Notes under the pieces: generated by a model | The model's database searches: none | Told to the model about the DNA's origin: nothing | The model's input: only the letters and a program-made list of their open reading frames with translations | Translations under genes and position numbers: made by a program | NCBI RefSeq assembly: GCF_964340395.1 | Contig: NC_135552.1 | Coordinates: 20,264,181 to 20,328,180, forward strand | DNA: 64,000 bases | Origin: Glandiceps talaboti | Lineage: Eukaryota > Hemichordata > Enteropneusta > Spengelidae | Direction: 5' to 3' | In this document: in pieces, positions 26,301-41,300 of the stretch | Layout: every line of letters begins with the position of its first letter | Numbering within the stretch: the stretch's first letter is position 1

Positions 26301-29300
26301 TGATAAATGACATTGTCAAGCCAGATAGCCATATCTCTGGGCTACACTGAAGATAGCAAAATCAAGACAAGTCTCTGGGTTATGTAGAGTAATCTGTGCA
26401 TTCTTCAACTTATCGAAAGAAACAAACAGTATTAAGAAGAAGAATGCTTTTCAAGTTCACCATGTCTTGGGACTTGTTATATGAATTGTAACTTTATCTT
26501 TGAATTGAACATGATGTTCTTTATTTCTACACTGTACTTTGACTGTGATCACTAGATTAGACCAAGGTTACTAAAATCAGTGATTTTGGAAAATGTGTAT
26601 AATGTTTCCAAACTTGGTAGATTTTGAAGTAAACATTCACCTTTCTGAGGACAGAGATGTCACAGTTGTTGTATTTACTCAGGAATTTAATACCAAGTAG
26701 CCCCAAGAGTAATTCCAACATTAAGAGAAACAAAATACATGTATTGAAAAGACATTTGATATTGAAAGATGCTATCACTTCACTTTGGATGACCTTTGAC
26801 CTTACTGCCTGCCAATAGGCCAAACCCTAATAAGGGTTTTTAAACCACTAATGAACTATAATATGGAAGTACTCAGACTCCAGTATGCTATATTTTTCAC
26901 ATCAAAATTTCCTGTCAGCTTTTATCAAAATTCTGTCATGATTTGTGAATGGAAGTAGGACTGGTAAACCATGGATCTATTATCCATCTCATGATAACAA
27001 ATTAAATGACAACAGCATGTTTGTTTCCATAGCAACCATCTCTGTTATCTTAAAGAGAATGTTTGGTCAAGATATCCAAATGACAAACAAACATTTCATT
27101 CCAATTTAATGTAAGAAAGCTTTCATTTCTGGAAATGTGCAAAGCATTGCAGTTTGGGATGATAAATGATGCAGTGGAACAAATGGAAGTGAAGGTATTA
27201 CTTGTCCATTTGCTAGCTATCAATTCCCCTTTGATGCTATTCTAAAATGTGCTCTTCAACTAAGCCTGTAAATCTCACAACATTCAGAATACAACATCTG
27301 GGATTCACAATGTACTATTTACAGTTTATAAGACCCAGTTCGGATTAGTATCAAAATATAGTAGTCTGAAAGGTTGAGTCCCTGGCCCGCTATAACTACT
27401 CACTATAAAGTGGAAACAACAACTTGATCTTTCAGGCTTAACATTTTGGTGTAAAAAAAAAGAAGATATTTGGCAAAGCTGTAGAAAAAGTTGGTCCAGA
27501 ACAAAAGAATATACCTATGTAATCCCTATGGTGTCTCTGATAAGATAACAATGTGAGGACCTGGGATTGAAACGTTGGCCTTTAAATAATGACAACTTCT
27601 TGTACCATCCATATCTATTTCCACAACACAGATTTCTAACAAGTAATTGCTGCTGACCAAATTACCCACAAGGTAAACTAATGACACAACAATATTTGAT
27701 GTCCTAATATTTGTCTATTTTCACCAGATTTAAGTGAACCAACAACACTGGTAACCAAAAACTGGGTTGTTTAGTTTCAATGTTTACCCATTTCCACTCT
27801 ATTTATTAATTCATGGTTTTTAGCATAAAAGATTGTACCAGATTTGCTTCATAAATTTTTATGTACATAATCTAAAACACGTTTGATTGTTTTCATGGTA
27901 ATCAGGTATATTGTACTACAACACTGACAACAAAGAATACTGCAGAAGTCTTTCTATACGAAAAGCAAACTAAATCTAAATAGGCATTTCAAGATCCAAA
28001 ATTTGACAAAGCGGTTTTTGTTCTTCTCAATTCATTCCTCACATGTTTCCTATGACATGTACGGTAGTTATACATCAATAAGAATGTAACAAAAGTTGAG
28101 ACAGACATTAAATATTGCATCTAGGGAGATGTAGAAGTGCATTTGGGGACCATTTACACTTTGGTGTTATATACCTAGGCAGCTATTTAGGTCATAAAAC
28201 AGACCAAGTCTGGCATTTCACACCTAGGGGTGTCTAAGTACAGAAACATTCCACAATTCATGTCTGTGTGTGTTTATGTTTCTGTAATTTGGTTATATCA
28301 TCTCTGGCTATTTTGCTGCCACAACAGGTCCATAGCGGACATGTGATAACCGAGAATAATTGCAATGTTTGTTGTCGTCTGTGATTTACAGAAACCCTAT
28401 CTTTCAGATACACTATAGTACATATCCTTGCATAGAGTAATGACGTGTGACTCGACATAGCATACACATAATATTTTGAATTCTAACTATCCAGCACGGT
28501 TTCAAGTCATATAGTTACTCACATATAGCTATTTATGGTACACACCGAACTAGCATCTGTACTAGTATCATGGTTTGACAAGTTGTGGAATGCAGGTTTT
28601 TCATTTGGGCCATGAATATGCAAGTATTTGTCTTGCAACACCTGCATAGGTAACACTGTAATGCCACTTGACTTTCAATTCAGCTTCCAATACTGAATAG
28701 ACAACTAGTTTGTATACCTCAGCCCTGTATGTTCACCTGATATTACCACATGTTCTATTTGCTAATTACCAGGTTTTCACATTTCAGGAGAAATATCTGC
28801 AAGCTGTTTGTTTTGCAAAACAAACCTGCTCACAGAAAACTACAGAATTACAAGTATTTTGTAGCCATATCAATTACTTGGATGTGAAAGCAATGGTTAA
28901 CTTTATCCTGCTATTATGTACACGGCAAGTCACAAAATAAAAGCAGTTTAAGAAATAACGTGGGACACAACAGGGAAAAAATAATGATGGTGGTGTGTGA
29001 ATCACTGGCTTATCGAACGAAAGAAGGAAAAAAATGCACAGAATGTATCTTGTTATAAGCAACTGAGTCATATACAATGCAATGATGAAATGTTCTTTCT
29101 GTGAAAAAAGTAACTTTTTTTATACCCTATAATTATAGGACTACAAATAATACAGTATTGCACTAAACAATGTCTTGATCTGAATGTACCAGACTCACAA
29201 AAAACATATAAAGAAAGCAGAAAAATAGACTTATAGTTTCGTTTATAAGCATTTCATCTCTTCACAATACTGCTGAATACAAGTAACAAAGTCTTTCCTG

Positions 29301-32300
29301 CTAATACTCTTATTTTACTCTACCACTAGAGGACTTAACATTTCCAAGTATCGAACAAAAAAATCTCTACATGTCTGAACTTATGAAATAAAGAAAAAAT
29401 AGACTTGTAGTATGGATTATTTATAAGTATTTGATCTGTACACAATGTAATGTCATCACCATCCTTATTAACGTGTCTTCATTTATTACCCCCAGACCTC
29501 ATCTCTCCATCATTTTCTAGACTCAGACTACATAATCCAAAGTACTATGACACGTAAGCCTACAATATTCTAAGATTATACAATACAAAAATTGGCAATT
29601 ACCTACTACAAACCAAACTTTGGTAGTGCATAGCATCTCTTTCTTTCATAGCAATTGTTATTTCATATACTTAGGAATTTGTCGGCAATTCTCACAAACA
29701 TTTCTTTAACATTCTGGAAAAAAAGATCTGTAAATGGGGGAAGTGACCTTGAAAATATTCCAACAAAAGACTTCTCAACATAACTAGAGTTTTAAGAGGA
29801 AAGTTTTGAAATGGTTGAAAGGATTTAATTAGCATATATAGGAAGAAACAGACAGCATCTATCCTATTAGATAACCTGTATTATTGTTCATACTTAAAAT
29901 CCTATTCAGAGTCCAGAATGAACAGTCTTTTCAAAATCATACAATTATGTACTAACGCTTCTCGGTTTAAAGCTCTGTAAAATCACTTTCTGCGGTTAGT
30001 AAAGAGATATACATGTAAATTTATCATGGCCTGGTTGGACACTTTCAAAGACACATCTTTCTCACTGTTCTGATTTAATCCTCTCCTCTCATCATTCTTT
30101 GTATGCTAATTACTAAGACACCAGATCCCTTTCAATCAATTCAAGTGAAAAAAACATTAAAACAAAAGGCAAATATAATTAACATTGGCTTTAACACACT
30201 TCGCTACGTCCTGATTAAGGAAGTTTTTTTTGTTTTAGTCGACAGAAATCTAGGAAGATATTTTCCCTGGGGCTATGAACTGACTTAAAACAAAATACTT
30301 TACACTAGTTCCAGTAGTTGCAAATTTGGCAGGATTGGGGATTAGTTAGTTGGACAGCTGCATACTTAATAGTGTCTGTCTTGAACTTGAAGTGTATCTA
30401 GCCCAAGGTATATTACAATTGAAGTGACTCTAAACCTTGGCAATCTGTGTAGTCACTAATGCAAAGAAAGTTTGACTAATTTCTCTGTCCTTCTGGTGTT
30501 AGCTGAGAATTTAAACTTTGATGTGGGTGCGTTACAGTGGAGAATCAAAGCTATTCCCAACCTATACCAGTATGTTGTTGTCATGGGTATTCTTCTAAAC
30601 TTGGGAGGGAAAAAAGTATGGATTCCTAGTGTTGACAGAAATGGCTGCCTTAATAGTTCCATGTCTGTCATACACAGTATCAGTACAGCTCACTAAATAA
30701 GTAATATTAAAAGTAATTCTTCCTTCCTCAGTTTATTTTATAACTTCATTAGTAACAATTAAAAGGCCATTATCACCAATAAATCTCAGCTTGGTACAGG
30801 AACTAGCTACTTATCATGGGTACCCTATACTGTCAAAGACAGTTGATTTCATGCCATGGATTCTAATGATGGGATGTGACAAGACCAAGCCCTGTCAGTT
30901 TTACAGACAAATTCAGACCATAAGGAGATTACTTGAGATTGCTAATACAGTCTTTATATTTCACTGAAGTACTTCTTACCTAGTGACCTTCAAGTTACAT
31001 TAAAAAGATTTACAGGAAATTTGTCAACACCAGATCAGAAGTCGTTTGCTTTCTGGCCATATTTGCTGCGGGTCACTTCTTTTCTTTTTTTTGAATTCAT
31101 TATTCACTATTGTTGCTATATGTCTGTCCAATCTGCAGTGACCAAATGAAGTCATTTATTTCCCTAATGAATACAATTGTGCAAGCACTTTATGGCCATT
31201 CTGAAGTTTTTAATAGATTCCCATTTACCTCCCTGGGGACAATACTTATGAACCCAAAGATTAAACACCATGGTTTTTTTTTTCCATCAATACATGTCAG
31301 ATAATATCAGAATTAGAAAACTAATTTCACAGAATCTTTCCATTAAGGGTATTGGAAGACTTAGACAAGACTTCCAGGCAAAGACGATGCTATTAAATTT
31401 TTCCTCTAAACTTGTCTCTGTTTTCAAATCTTTTCCACCATCTGCCATGACGATCGAGCGTCTGATCATCATCCATTAATGGCATAATTGCAACATTGTC
31501 ATCACCATAGCAACATGAAGCGTATCAACATCCATTACACAAAAGACTGAGAAATGGATTGCAGTCTGGACCAAGACCAGTGCTGGAGGCTCCAGGAAAT
31601 GATACTATTACACAGTTCAGTCAATCCCTACTCTAATACCTCTCCTTCAACTGGTCAACACATTCAGAACATTTTCCAATCAAATAAGTTTTGCAAGAAA
31701 ACCTCAGTTAATCACTTCCTGCTAGTGTTTAGAGTGACTTCAGATAATTATCATGCACAGTTGCCATGGCTACACATCAAGAATGTTAAATGAAATTTGA
31801 ACTTTATTCAACTAGAAAGTGAAAAACAACAATTCACAGTAATGGTAAATGTTACGCAAATGATGGTAACGTTTTTCTAAGGAGGTGAATGAAAGCCAAG
31901 GAAGACATTTTATCGCAACAGATTTAAATGCAAGCATATGTTGGTATAGTTACTTTCAATCTTATCTCTGTTCAGTGTCAACTACTATTATCAGCCTTCC
32001 ATTCTTTATTGCATATTTCAATTCTCCCTACTGGACTGAATAAAGTGTTTCTCATTCTCTTTCATCTTGGCAAAGTCCAAGTCAAGGTATCTCTCTGAAT
32101 ACTGCATTTGAACTAAGATCCACTGTGTTTAAACCATAGACCCTACACGAAGGGAGGGTTAGAGGTACAACTCAAAACAAAAGATTTCATTCCATTCTAA
32201 GTTTGTGACAAAATAAGCAACAAATACCCTAACAGCACAAATTCTCCTAACTATTTGAGTTGTTACAAAGTAGTTGTTGTTAAAGACTTAGCAGTGTACA

Positions 32301-35300
32301 AAGATGTGTCTTGTTTACTTCATTCTATCTGTTACTAACCCAGAAAGAAACAATGGATGAAGAGAATGCATCATACTTTAGCTTAGATTCTTGCTGAATA
32401 GAAACAATAAGACGACGTAAGTTCTCTCTAGAACAAGCTTATTAGTGTTTGGGGCATAAGCTTTGCTGAATACCACATTTGAATCCAAGTGAAAGACGTA
32501 AACTACTAGGTACACACGTCTGATTTTAATACTTGTTTCTTTATCAATGGAAATTTCAACACTGTAACTATCTACGATTCACGAACATTGGTAGCCTGGA
32601 CTTGGCATTCATCTATCCACACAAACAATGCAAATACCAAATCATGACCTGAGAGACAAAGTCTGCAGTTCTCCGATGAAAATCGACCTATTCATAATCA
32701 TTCTGGGATTTCTCTTGTAAAGGTCACTTTTAAATCCATGCTAACAACACAGCGGCGTGTAGAATAGGACAACACAGATTGCAGGTTGTCTGGAGGGACA
32801 CTTTGCACCAATAAAAGAACCATTTCTTAAATTACACGTTTCACATGTACAACAGAAGCAATGATTGGTTTCTGATGTAGGTGGTCAAAATATAACTGCA
32901 TAGTGATGAATTGTCAGTTTACCACCTGGGTGCAAGGTACCTAACAGAATAATAATCACTAGATTTGTGAGATCATAAACCTACATCTTGAATTAAATTA
33001 TTCAGAGTTTACTATTGTTCTCTATAAAATCGCATCGGCACCTGTGACTATGCATTATAAAATATCACACAAGATAACATATAAATGTAAAGGGCTCCTT
33101 TTAAATCTGTCATTGTAACTTGTAAGTAAATCAATCTATCCTGAGAGTAGACTGGTTACTAAGATACTAAACGTAAGACCTACAGGTACCACACAGAGCT
33201 AGAAAATTATAACAAGGAATTGAGTGTTAAGGCCAGCCAGCATGAAAGCCTTTACACATTTTTGCCGCTTTTTAAAGAGTTGTTGCAAGAATAACACGGC
33301 GACTATACGACTGTCCTCATGGTACAAGGCACTATCAAACCAGTAGGCAGTACTGAAAATTCGACATAGGTTCTCAATAGTCCATTCAAACTACAGCAAA
33401 GAAAATTCAAAAGAAACTACAGGAAAAGAACAATTACTTTTGAACAAACATTGATTGTTAAGTAAATATCTGTCTGACTGATAGAATTTCAGCTTTTTCC
33501 AGACTACTAACTTCTAGTATGGTGAATATATGCAATATAGCTATAGACTGATAGAATTTCAGCTTTTTCCAGACTACTAACTTCTAGTATGGTGAATATA
33601 TGCAATATAGCTATAGACTGATAGAATTTCAGCTTTTTCCAGACTACTAACTTCTAGTATGGTGAATATATGCAATATAGCTATAAACTGATAGAATTTC
33701 AGCTTTGACTAAGTTCTAGTATGGTGAATACATGCAATGTAGCTATAAACTGATAGAATTCAACGTTGAGACTCCTAAGTTCTAGTCATAGTATGGTGAA
33801 TATATATATGCAATGTAGCTATAGACTGATAGAATTTCAGCTTGAAGACTACTAAGTTCTAGTATGGTGAATATATGCAGTATAGCTATAGACTGATAGA
33901 ATTTCAGCTTTGACTAAGTTCTAGTAAGGTGAATATATGCAATGTTGCTATAGGCCAGTATTAATGAAACCAATAACGATAGTTCCCTATTACTTTGGCT
34001 GCAGGAAATACTCACATGTCAGCTTTGAAATGTCAGACTGTCTATATAACACATTGATTGGGAAATGTCATATGTAAATGTATCTTTACCTAACTCCTAT
34101 TGGTAACATAACTAGGAGTGATAGTGTCTTATGAATACTCAATTCTAAGTACAGACTACGGCAATTTTAGCTTTTATGCTACCTAAGACACTAAAGCCCC
34201 TTTATTTTATTTATTTTTTTTATTTTTTTTTCTGGAAGGGAAACAGTAATGACGCATGGTTCTTAGAGACTTTTTGTATAACCGACTTGAATACTAGCCC
34301 TGATGGCAACTACATGTTACATCTTACAGGCATGTACAGACATGTTTCTATTCTGGTGATAGGAAAGGTAGAAAGCGGCTGCCTCTGATCTTACTCCTAT
34401 GGCAGTACACATTCAAACACACCCTAAGTCTCCCATTTTAAAAACAACACTCTGACTGTCCGTGCCACAGAATACCTCACCCAAACTTTTAATTTCACGC
34501 TAAAGAATAGCAACAGTTTCTCTTTTTTTTTTCTTTTATTGATATGGCCTAGAAGGCTTCCTTATTTAACACCGTTTTAGACACCTTTTATTGCGATGTA
34601 TTCAGGCATATATTTGATAAGTGAGTCGGATTAAAAAACTCTTTCAACTTCCACTCCTTTATGCAGGGGACCATTCTCATCTGGAGTGCTTTCAAATCGG
34701 GGTCCTACAGTGCAGCTGCCTTCAAGACTTTTCGTTTTGTATATATCTGTACACAGAAATGAATTCTGCTTGAGTAGAGTCCGACCACAGAGAACAGTTA
34801 CTTTGAAAACACTAACACTCGTTGCATTGGAAAAACTTTGCCTTTCCCGAAGACCAATTGAGTTATGAAAATTATGAATCAGCCATTGTGGGCTAAATTC
34901 CTGTGATATTTTATTGTGATTTTGAATAACAATATAGAAAGAGCCCGTCAGATGAAAACAGTTGAGAGAAAAACAAACCGTATAGACCAGATTAAGGACA
35001 TGTATTGTGCTAGACAAACTGCAATCATTACAAATCAATAAATGAGACTACTTCATAAAGACATTTTTGAGGTGTGTAAAACAATCAAAAAAAAATCTAT
35101 TGACACTCACATACTTTCGTGCAGAAACTAAATATTCATGGAATGTGCCTAATCTGGTCTTTAATCCTGTCTAACAGCCAAAGAAATGCTGAGATACACT
35201 ATAACTTCTTTATATAATTACAAGTGTTCGCCCGTCTTAGAACAATATCAGTTCCTGTATTCATTTGCCCAAGTTTGAACATTACCAAATTACATCTTAC

Positions 35301-38300
35301 TTAGACAAAGGGGGAGTGACTGGGGCTCAGACTAGACCACGACAAGAATAAAAGTTGGCTGCTAAGCCCTGGCATGCAGATACTACCTGGGGTGTATACT
35401 ATGTTGTAAACCTATCTCAGACAAATTATAAATGTTTTTGTTACATAATGTGTAGATTATCAATAAACAGCCAAGGCATATGCTTGTAGACTGAGATCTA
35501 TCCCTGATTCTGAGATTTATGGCCAGATAAGGACTACTTTGGGTTTATTGAACAATTGGTTAATGTGTGAAAACCCAATACAACAATTCTAACAAACCAC
35601 ACAATTTATTTATGGTCACTTTATGGTCATAGGTTGTTTCTGGGTTATCACAAACTATAGCAGTTCTAAATATTAGTATTTTACTGGCAATATAACATCA
35701 CTAGACTGGTTCAAAAGTTCTATATGGTTGCCATATATCTGAGTGTTCTTTATGTAAATCAAGTTATCAAAATTGATTTTTAATGGTGATTACATTTTTG
35801 CTATTTTTACTACTTTTACATAAAACTTGAATATATATCAAAGAAATATCATAATTCATTATGAAATTCTTTCCATTTTTTGAATTTACAAGGGAGCTTG
35901 AATAATCAAATATGAAATGGCAATATTTACGTACATTTTGGATCTGAAAGTGCAAGTCTTGTGTCATTGGTATTTCAAAATCTTTATAGTTGACTATATA
36001 ACTATTTAGCTTTGTTTAGTTGTGAACTATGTACTTCTTAGGCGAGTCTTTAATTTACCAGAGGAAAACCGTGCCAGTTAAAACAGCTGAAAGGGCAAAC
36101 TAAATAGTTTGTCACTGATGTATATAATAGTGTAAAGGTGTTGAACTTGGAATGGAAAGAAAGAGAGGTAATGTTCACATACTTGGTGTGCATAGATGCA
36201 TTGCATATATCCTGTTAAGTTATTAAGCCATTGACAAAAAATCAATGCATGCTAATTTGCTAAAAAGGCATTTAGTAGTTTTGTAATACCACAGATCAAT
36301 CTTCTTTTACAGTCTAGGAATTCAGAAAAACAGACAAAATTGACACCTGTATGTCTCAAAGTAAAGTCAATCTACTTGCATTGGACCCATTTGCTAGTTT
36401 ATGAAATGAGTGGACTAGATAGATCTTTAGTTCATTGTTATAAACGTTTTACAGTTTTATACACAAGATAATGTGGTTTGATTTACAAAGTTTGTTAGAA
36501 TAATTTATGAAAATAACTTTATTATATATTACATAGTCGAAAAAAACGTCTCTATATTTACCTTTATTTACTCACTGTTGATTTTAAAAAAATAATAATT
36601 TTTCAACAAGACCTCCCTCAAAATATTGGTAATTTTTAATTCCAACTATTGGAAGTTACATTTTGTGTTACTGTTATGAAATATACAGCAATGAAATTTC
36701 TATTCACTGTGTCAAAAAAAATGTCATTACTTAGTATGAACCCAGTTGTCCATGAACATTTATTCTCACATTATGGAATATGCTTGTTTTAATTTGAATA
36801 TTTCTCTCTTTCCATGTTTGGAATTTCTCCATCTGTACAATCTGTTTACAAAAGCTGCATGTTCTTTACATATACACATGCCAATCAAATAGTTCACACT
36901 TCATGTTTATGATTTGCTGGATGTAATTTGATCACTGAACACCTTTTATTAATAGCAGATGGGAGATGTATGGAAATATCAAACCAGGTATAAAACAATA
37001 TGTCATTTTTAACATATGAATATACTAATAATACAGTAGCTTATATAATCCTTGTTTCACACGCTTCACTTTTATTTAAATCCATCATATCTGAGAATTA
37101 GAAATTTATTTTGATTGATAACGATCGATGCACTTGGGAGTTCCACACACACACTCGTTTCAATTCAATGACTTCCAATCTACCACCATATCTATTTGTA
37201 ATAATTCTAATACACAGCTTGCAAAATTGCATGTATACGGATGTTCAAGACTTTCACGCTGTGATACCCACTATAAAATGTACATTTATTTTCATTGTAC
37301 ATTGGGCCAGTGGCAACAATACCTTGACTAAACGTGTGACTGTGCTCAAACTAAATATTTAGTAGACTAATACCAAACAACAGCGAACCTTGCTGTATAA
37401 AATGACACCAGAGTGTTTTGACAACAGGAAGTTGCAGTAAATGTTCATAAAAAGTAATAGATTATTGTTAAAAAGGAGGCAATGACCTTGCTCTCACAGT
37501 ATGGTACAATGCATGTATGCCAGCACCTATACAAAACATTGGGTGAATATTACACTGTGAACAAGTGTGAATGGCAAATACTATAATACAATTAATTCTG
37601 CCTCTGACCTCTAATAGTATGTTCATTTGTAGCCAAATTGTGTAATTTACCTTACCAGTGGCAGAAGAACCAAATATGAATGGTGACTACATACATTGTG
37701 ACTTGTACATATGCCAAAGTATGACTCCTAACACTGACAAAATACGACTAGCGATACAACAGGTCTCAGCCATATTGGAAACAGGAAGTTGACACTCGGG
37801 GCGGCTGACATACACTCATTTTATGGCTCTAGAAAACAACTTCTAATTAATCCATTCACAGATAATGGCTTATCGATGATCTATTTACTCAAGAAGGAAG
37901 GGACTGTCTTCTTTTTAGGGCTGTTTTCTAAAACAACGTTTTGTGAAAATGGAATGTTGTCATGGTCACACCTGATTTCCTTTTACTTCTAACACAATAT
38001 CTTTTATAGAGGGGGACTAAAGGAAACCTCACTAGAGTAGCTGAGTCATGTGCCTGCAAATCATTAATGAGGGTTTCGCTTTGTATCTAATGAATTAATC
38101 CACAACCAAATTTAGCCACACTTAGTTAGTTAAAGACCAGATGTTGAATAGAATAAGAATGGAGGCTGTAACACACTTGTTTCACAATCGTTATTACATT
38201 CCACAATGACAGAGTCATCAATAAATCCAGTCAGGGTGTTCTCTGCTATAGTATAAATCCAGACAGGGTGTTCTATCCTATTTGATTGAAGTCAGACCAG

Positions 38301-41300
38301 TGGCACGCTCTCATCATTATTTCAGTATACAAGTGTCTACATGTGATTTATATTATGCCGTGACAAGTATTAGATTGAAGCTAAATGATCAGTTCTGACT
38401 TATGATATTGTAGACAAATGATATCCATATGTTACATGTAACAACATTTAGTTTCTAGCTGTTCATATTGTACAGACTGTGTGGCGTGTACAGCCCATAG
38501 GTAGGTACCACATATAGTTTCTAGCTGTTAGCGCTATTGGTAATGTGCAAAGCCCATATAGGTACAGCAAATATAGTTTCTAGATGTTCACATTGTACAG
38601 ACTGTATGGCATGTACAGCCCATAGGTACAGTATATATGTTTCTTGCTGTTGGCGCAACAGATTGGTGGCATACCTGGGTGATGTATAAAGCCCATAGGT
38701 ACAGCATATAGTTTGTAGTTGTTAGCACTATACAGGATGGTGGTGTGCAAAGCCCAAAGGTACAGCATATATAGTTTCTAGATGTTCATATTACAGATTG
38801 GTGGAGAGTAATGCCCACAGGTACGACACATAGTTTTTAGCTGTTAACACCACATTCTGATGGCGCGTGAAGCCCTAGACTAAGGTAAAGCATATACATG
38901 TAGTTTCTAGTTGTTCATATTACAGATTGGTGGTGTAGTACTATAAAGTCCATATGTACAGTATAGTGTCCTATTCACAATTTGGGTGGTGTAGAATACT
39001 ATAAAGCTACATAGTATGATATATGATACACACTTTAACACCATAAATGATAACTTACTAGATTCAGCCAATTATTTCAAACAGATAATTGTTCAACGAC
39101 TCATAAATTCATGTTTTGAAAGTGATATTTGTAAACTGTAGCGGAAATTCTTGCCAATATTTTATGACTTATTTATTTCAATCTTTCATCATTCCAGATT
39201 TCAATCAAACCTTCAATGCTATATCCTGTTTTTTCAAAACTCATGTTACCACCTGATGACTGGCTAATAATACAGAACTCAGCCATTCATTTAAATCGTT
39301 AAATGTCTGTTATTCACGATGGTGATATTGAGAGAAAGTAGCAAACAAAACTAGGTAGACATTCTGGGGGCTCGAGAATCGATCAAACTGAAGACACCCA
39401 ATACACAGCAGAGAATGAGGTCATAGTGCTAAAGCTTGGGGGTTTACTTCATACAAACTGTATAAAATTCCAATCAAATTCTTTCTGCTGAATATCATGA
39501 AATAAATCTTGGTGTTGAGTGTTTGTTACAGCTGTACTAAACTGGTTAGTACCTTAGTTATTAGTGTATCACCTCAAGGTGTTGAATTAAGAGTAAACGA
39601 GAGCCAATGGCATGCCTAATACGACTGTGTATGTAGCATAGAGACTCGAGCTGTGAAAATAATAGAAATCATCCAGTCGTCTTTTACGCTCTGTAGTTTC
39701 AAGACCTATAAATCATACCAATGTATTATATATTGTCTTACAAATACTGAATTGCCATAGTGTACTGTATCACAAATTTATAAAGAGAGAATTGTCGTAA
39801 ACCTGTGTCACACAAATTTAAAACAACATACTTGAAATAGTGAAACAGTGACTGTGTTGTATATCTTAACCCTGTTTGCTGCACTTACTGTACATTCTGT
39901 TCAATCTCTCATATCCTAGATGCTTGTAACTAGAATTGTAAAAAAGGTGATAATAAGGGCTTCAAAACTACTGAATTGCCCTAGAACCGTACTGTGACAG
40001 TGTATCACAAATTCACCATGACAAACTGAACATTTATCACTCAGTACGTCATATAATTTAGTGATGTTCACTGAATTGAAGCAAATCCCCAACTAGGAAT
40101 TGATAGTCCAAATAGGAAATCCAAAATTCATGAGGAAGCCTTGTTGGCAATTTGCATTAAGTGCCTTCATATATATATCTATCTATATATACTGCCCTTT
40201 ACAGTGTGACCCAGTGTTGGTGCGTGCCTCCCAACCTACTGTCGGCCATGTAAAGAGGTATTGAATGTTCTAGTGCAAACATTCACCTGCAATCTATGAG
40301 AATTTGAAGGAGAGTTGTCGAACCTTAGTCCGGTTAAGATTCTCTTTATTCACAATGTCGGTGGAAAAGTGTTTGCACTTCAGGAGCGTATAACTGCAAA
40401 TTGACTCACTGTGCACACACCGTTCGTACAGATGTGATTTTGGAGGTCTGCAACCCAAAAAACAAACCATTCATTCTATTGTTGGATAGTATTGCTAAAC
40501 TACCTGGGTTTGAAGCTATGAATACTTTCAAACTCTTTCATTCTCTGTATAAATATAAACAGTCTTATTCTTACTACTCTACAAAGCTTTGCTCACAAAT
40601 GTATGGTTTTTATGTGATCTGGACAAAAGATGAAAGGAAGTTAGAGAATGAAGTAATGAGCTAAAACTACACAACGGAGGAGAAAATGATTGGAGTAATT
40701 GAAAAGGACACACCGAAGCCATTGTGAATACATTGTGAATAACTGCTTTCTGTACAGTTACTGTGCTGGGTTCTATAATTACTGACCTTCTCCTACCAAA
40801 TTAAAATCCCATACTTGAGTTACTGTCCATACAGGAAATACCTTTGACTCCGTTTGGACAAGGGATTCCAATATTTAGAACTTTACAAAGCTGAACCTGA
40901 AGAAAAAATGTGGTTTATGCTAAACCACAAACATTTCTTACAGCTAATACATGGTCAACCTTTGACATAAGGTAAGACTCCCCTTGTACGAAGATTTATT
41001 GTAGCTGAAATAAAATGTATTCCCCAGTGGATCAGAACCATTACAACAGTGCCTTCCACTTGGCCTGAGTTCTTCTATCATAAAGCAACCAGTGGTTGCA
41101 TTACAAGTCAAGTCAATTGTAAGATATTCAATTTAGACTTTTGTATATTGTTTGTTTCCTTCAAGTCTACACTGCCTTAGGAATCACACAATGTGTGCAG
41201 CCAATCCACTCCAATTTAATTACCAGACGGAAATTGTTTTATCACGGTTGTAAATATTAAATAAAAAAAAAATTTTTCACTTTCCATCCCTAGGTCTGAG

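Noticed and set aside
34631-35038. 135-codon minus-strand frame as a nested gene
   Set aside because: No recognisable domain, no signal peptide or splice context, and competing frames on the other strand.
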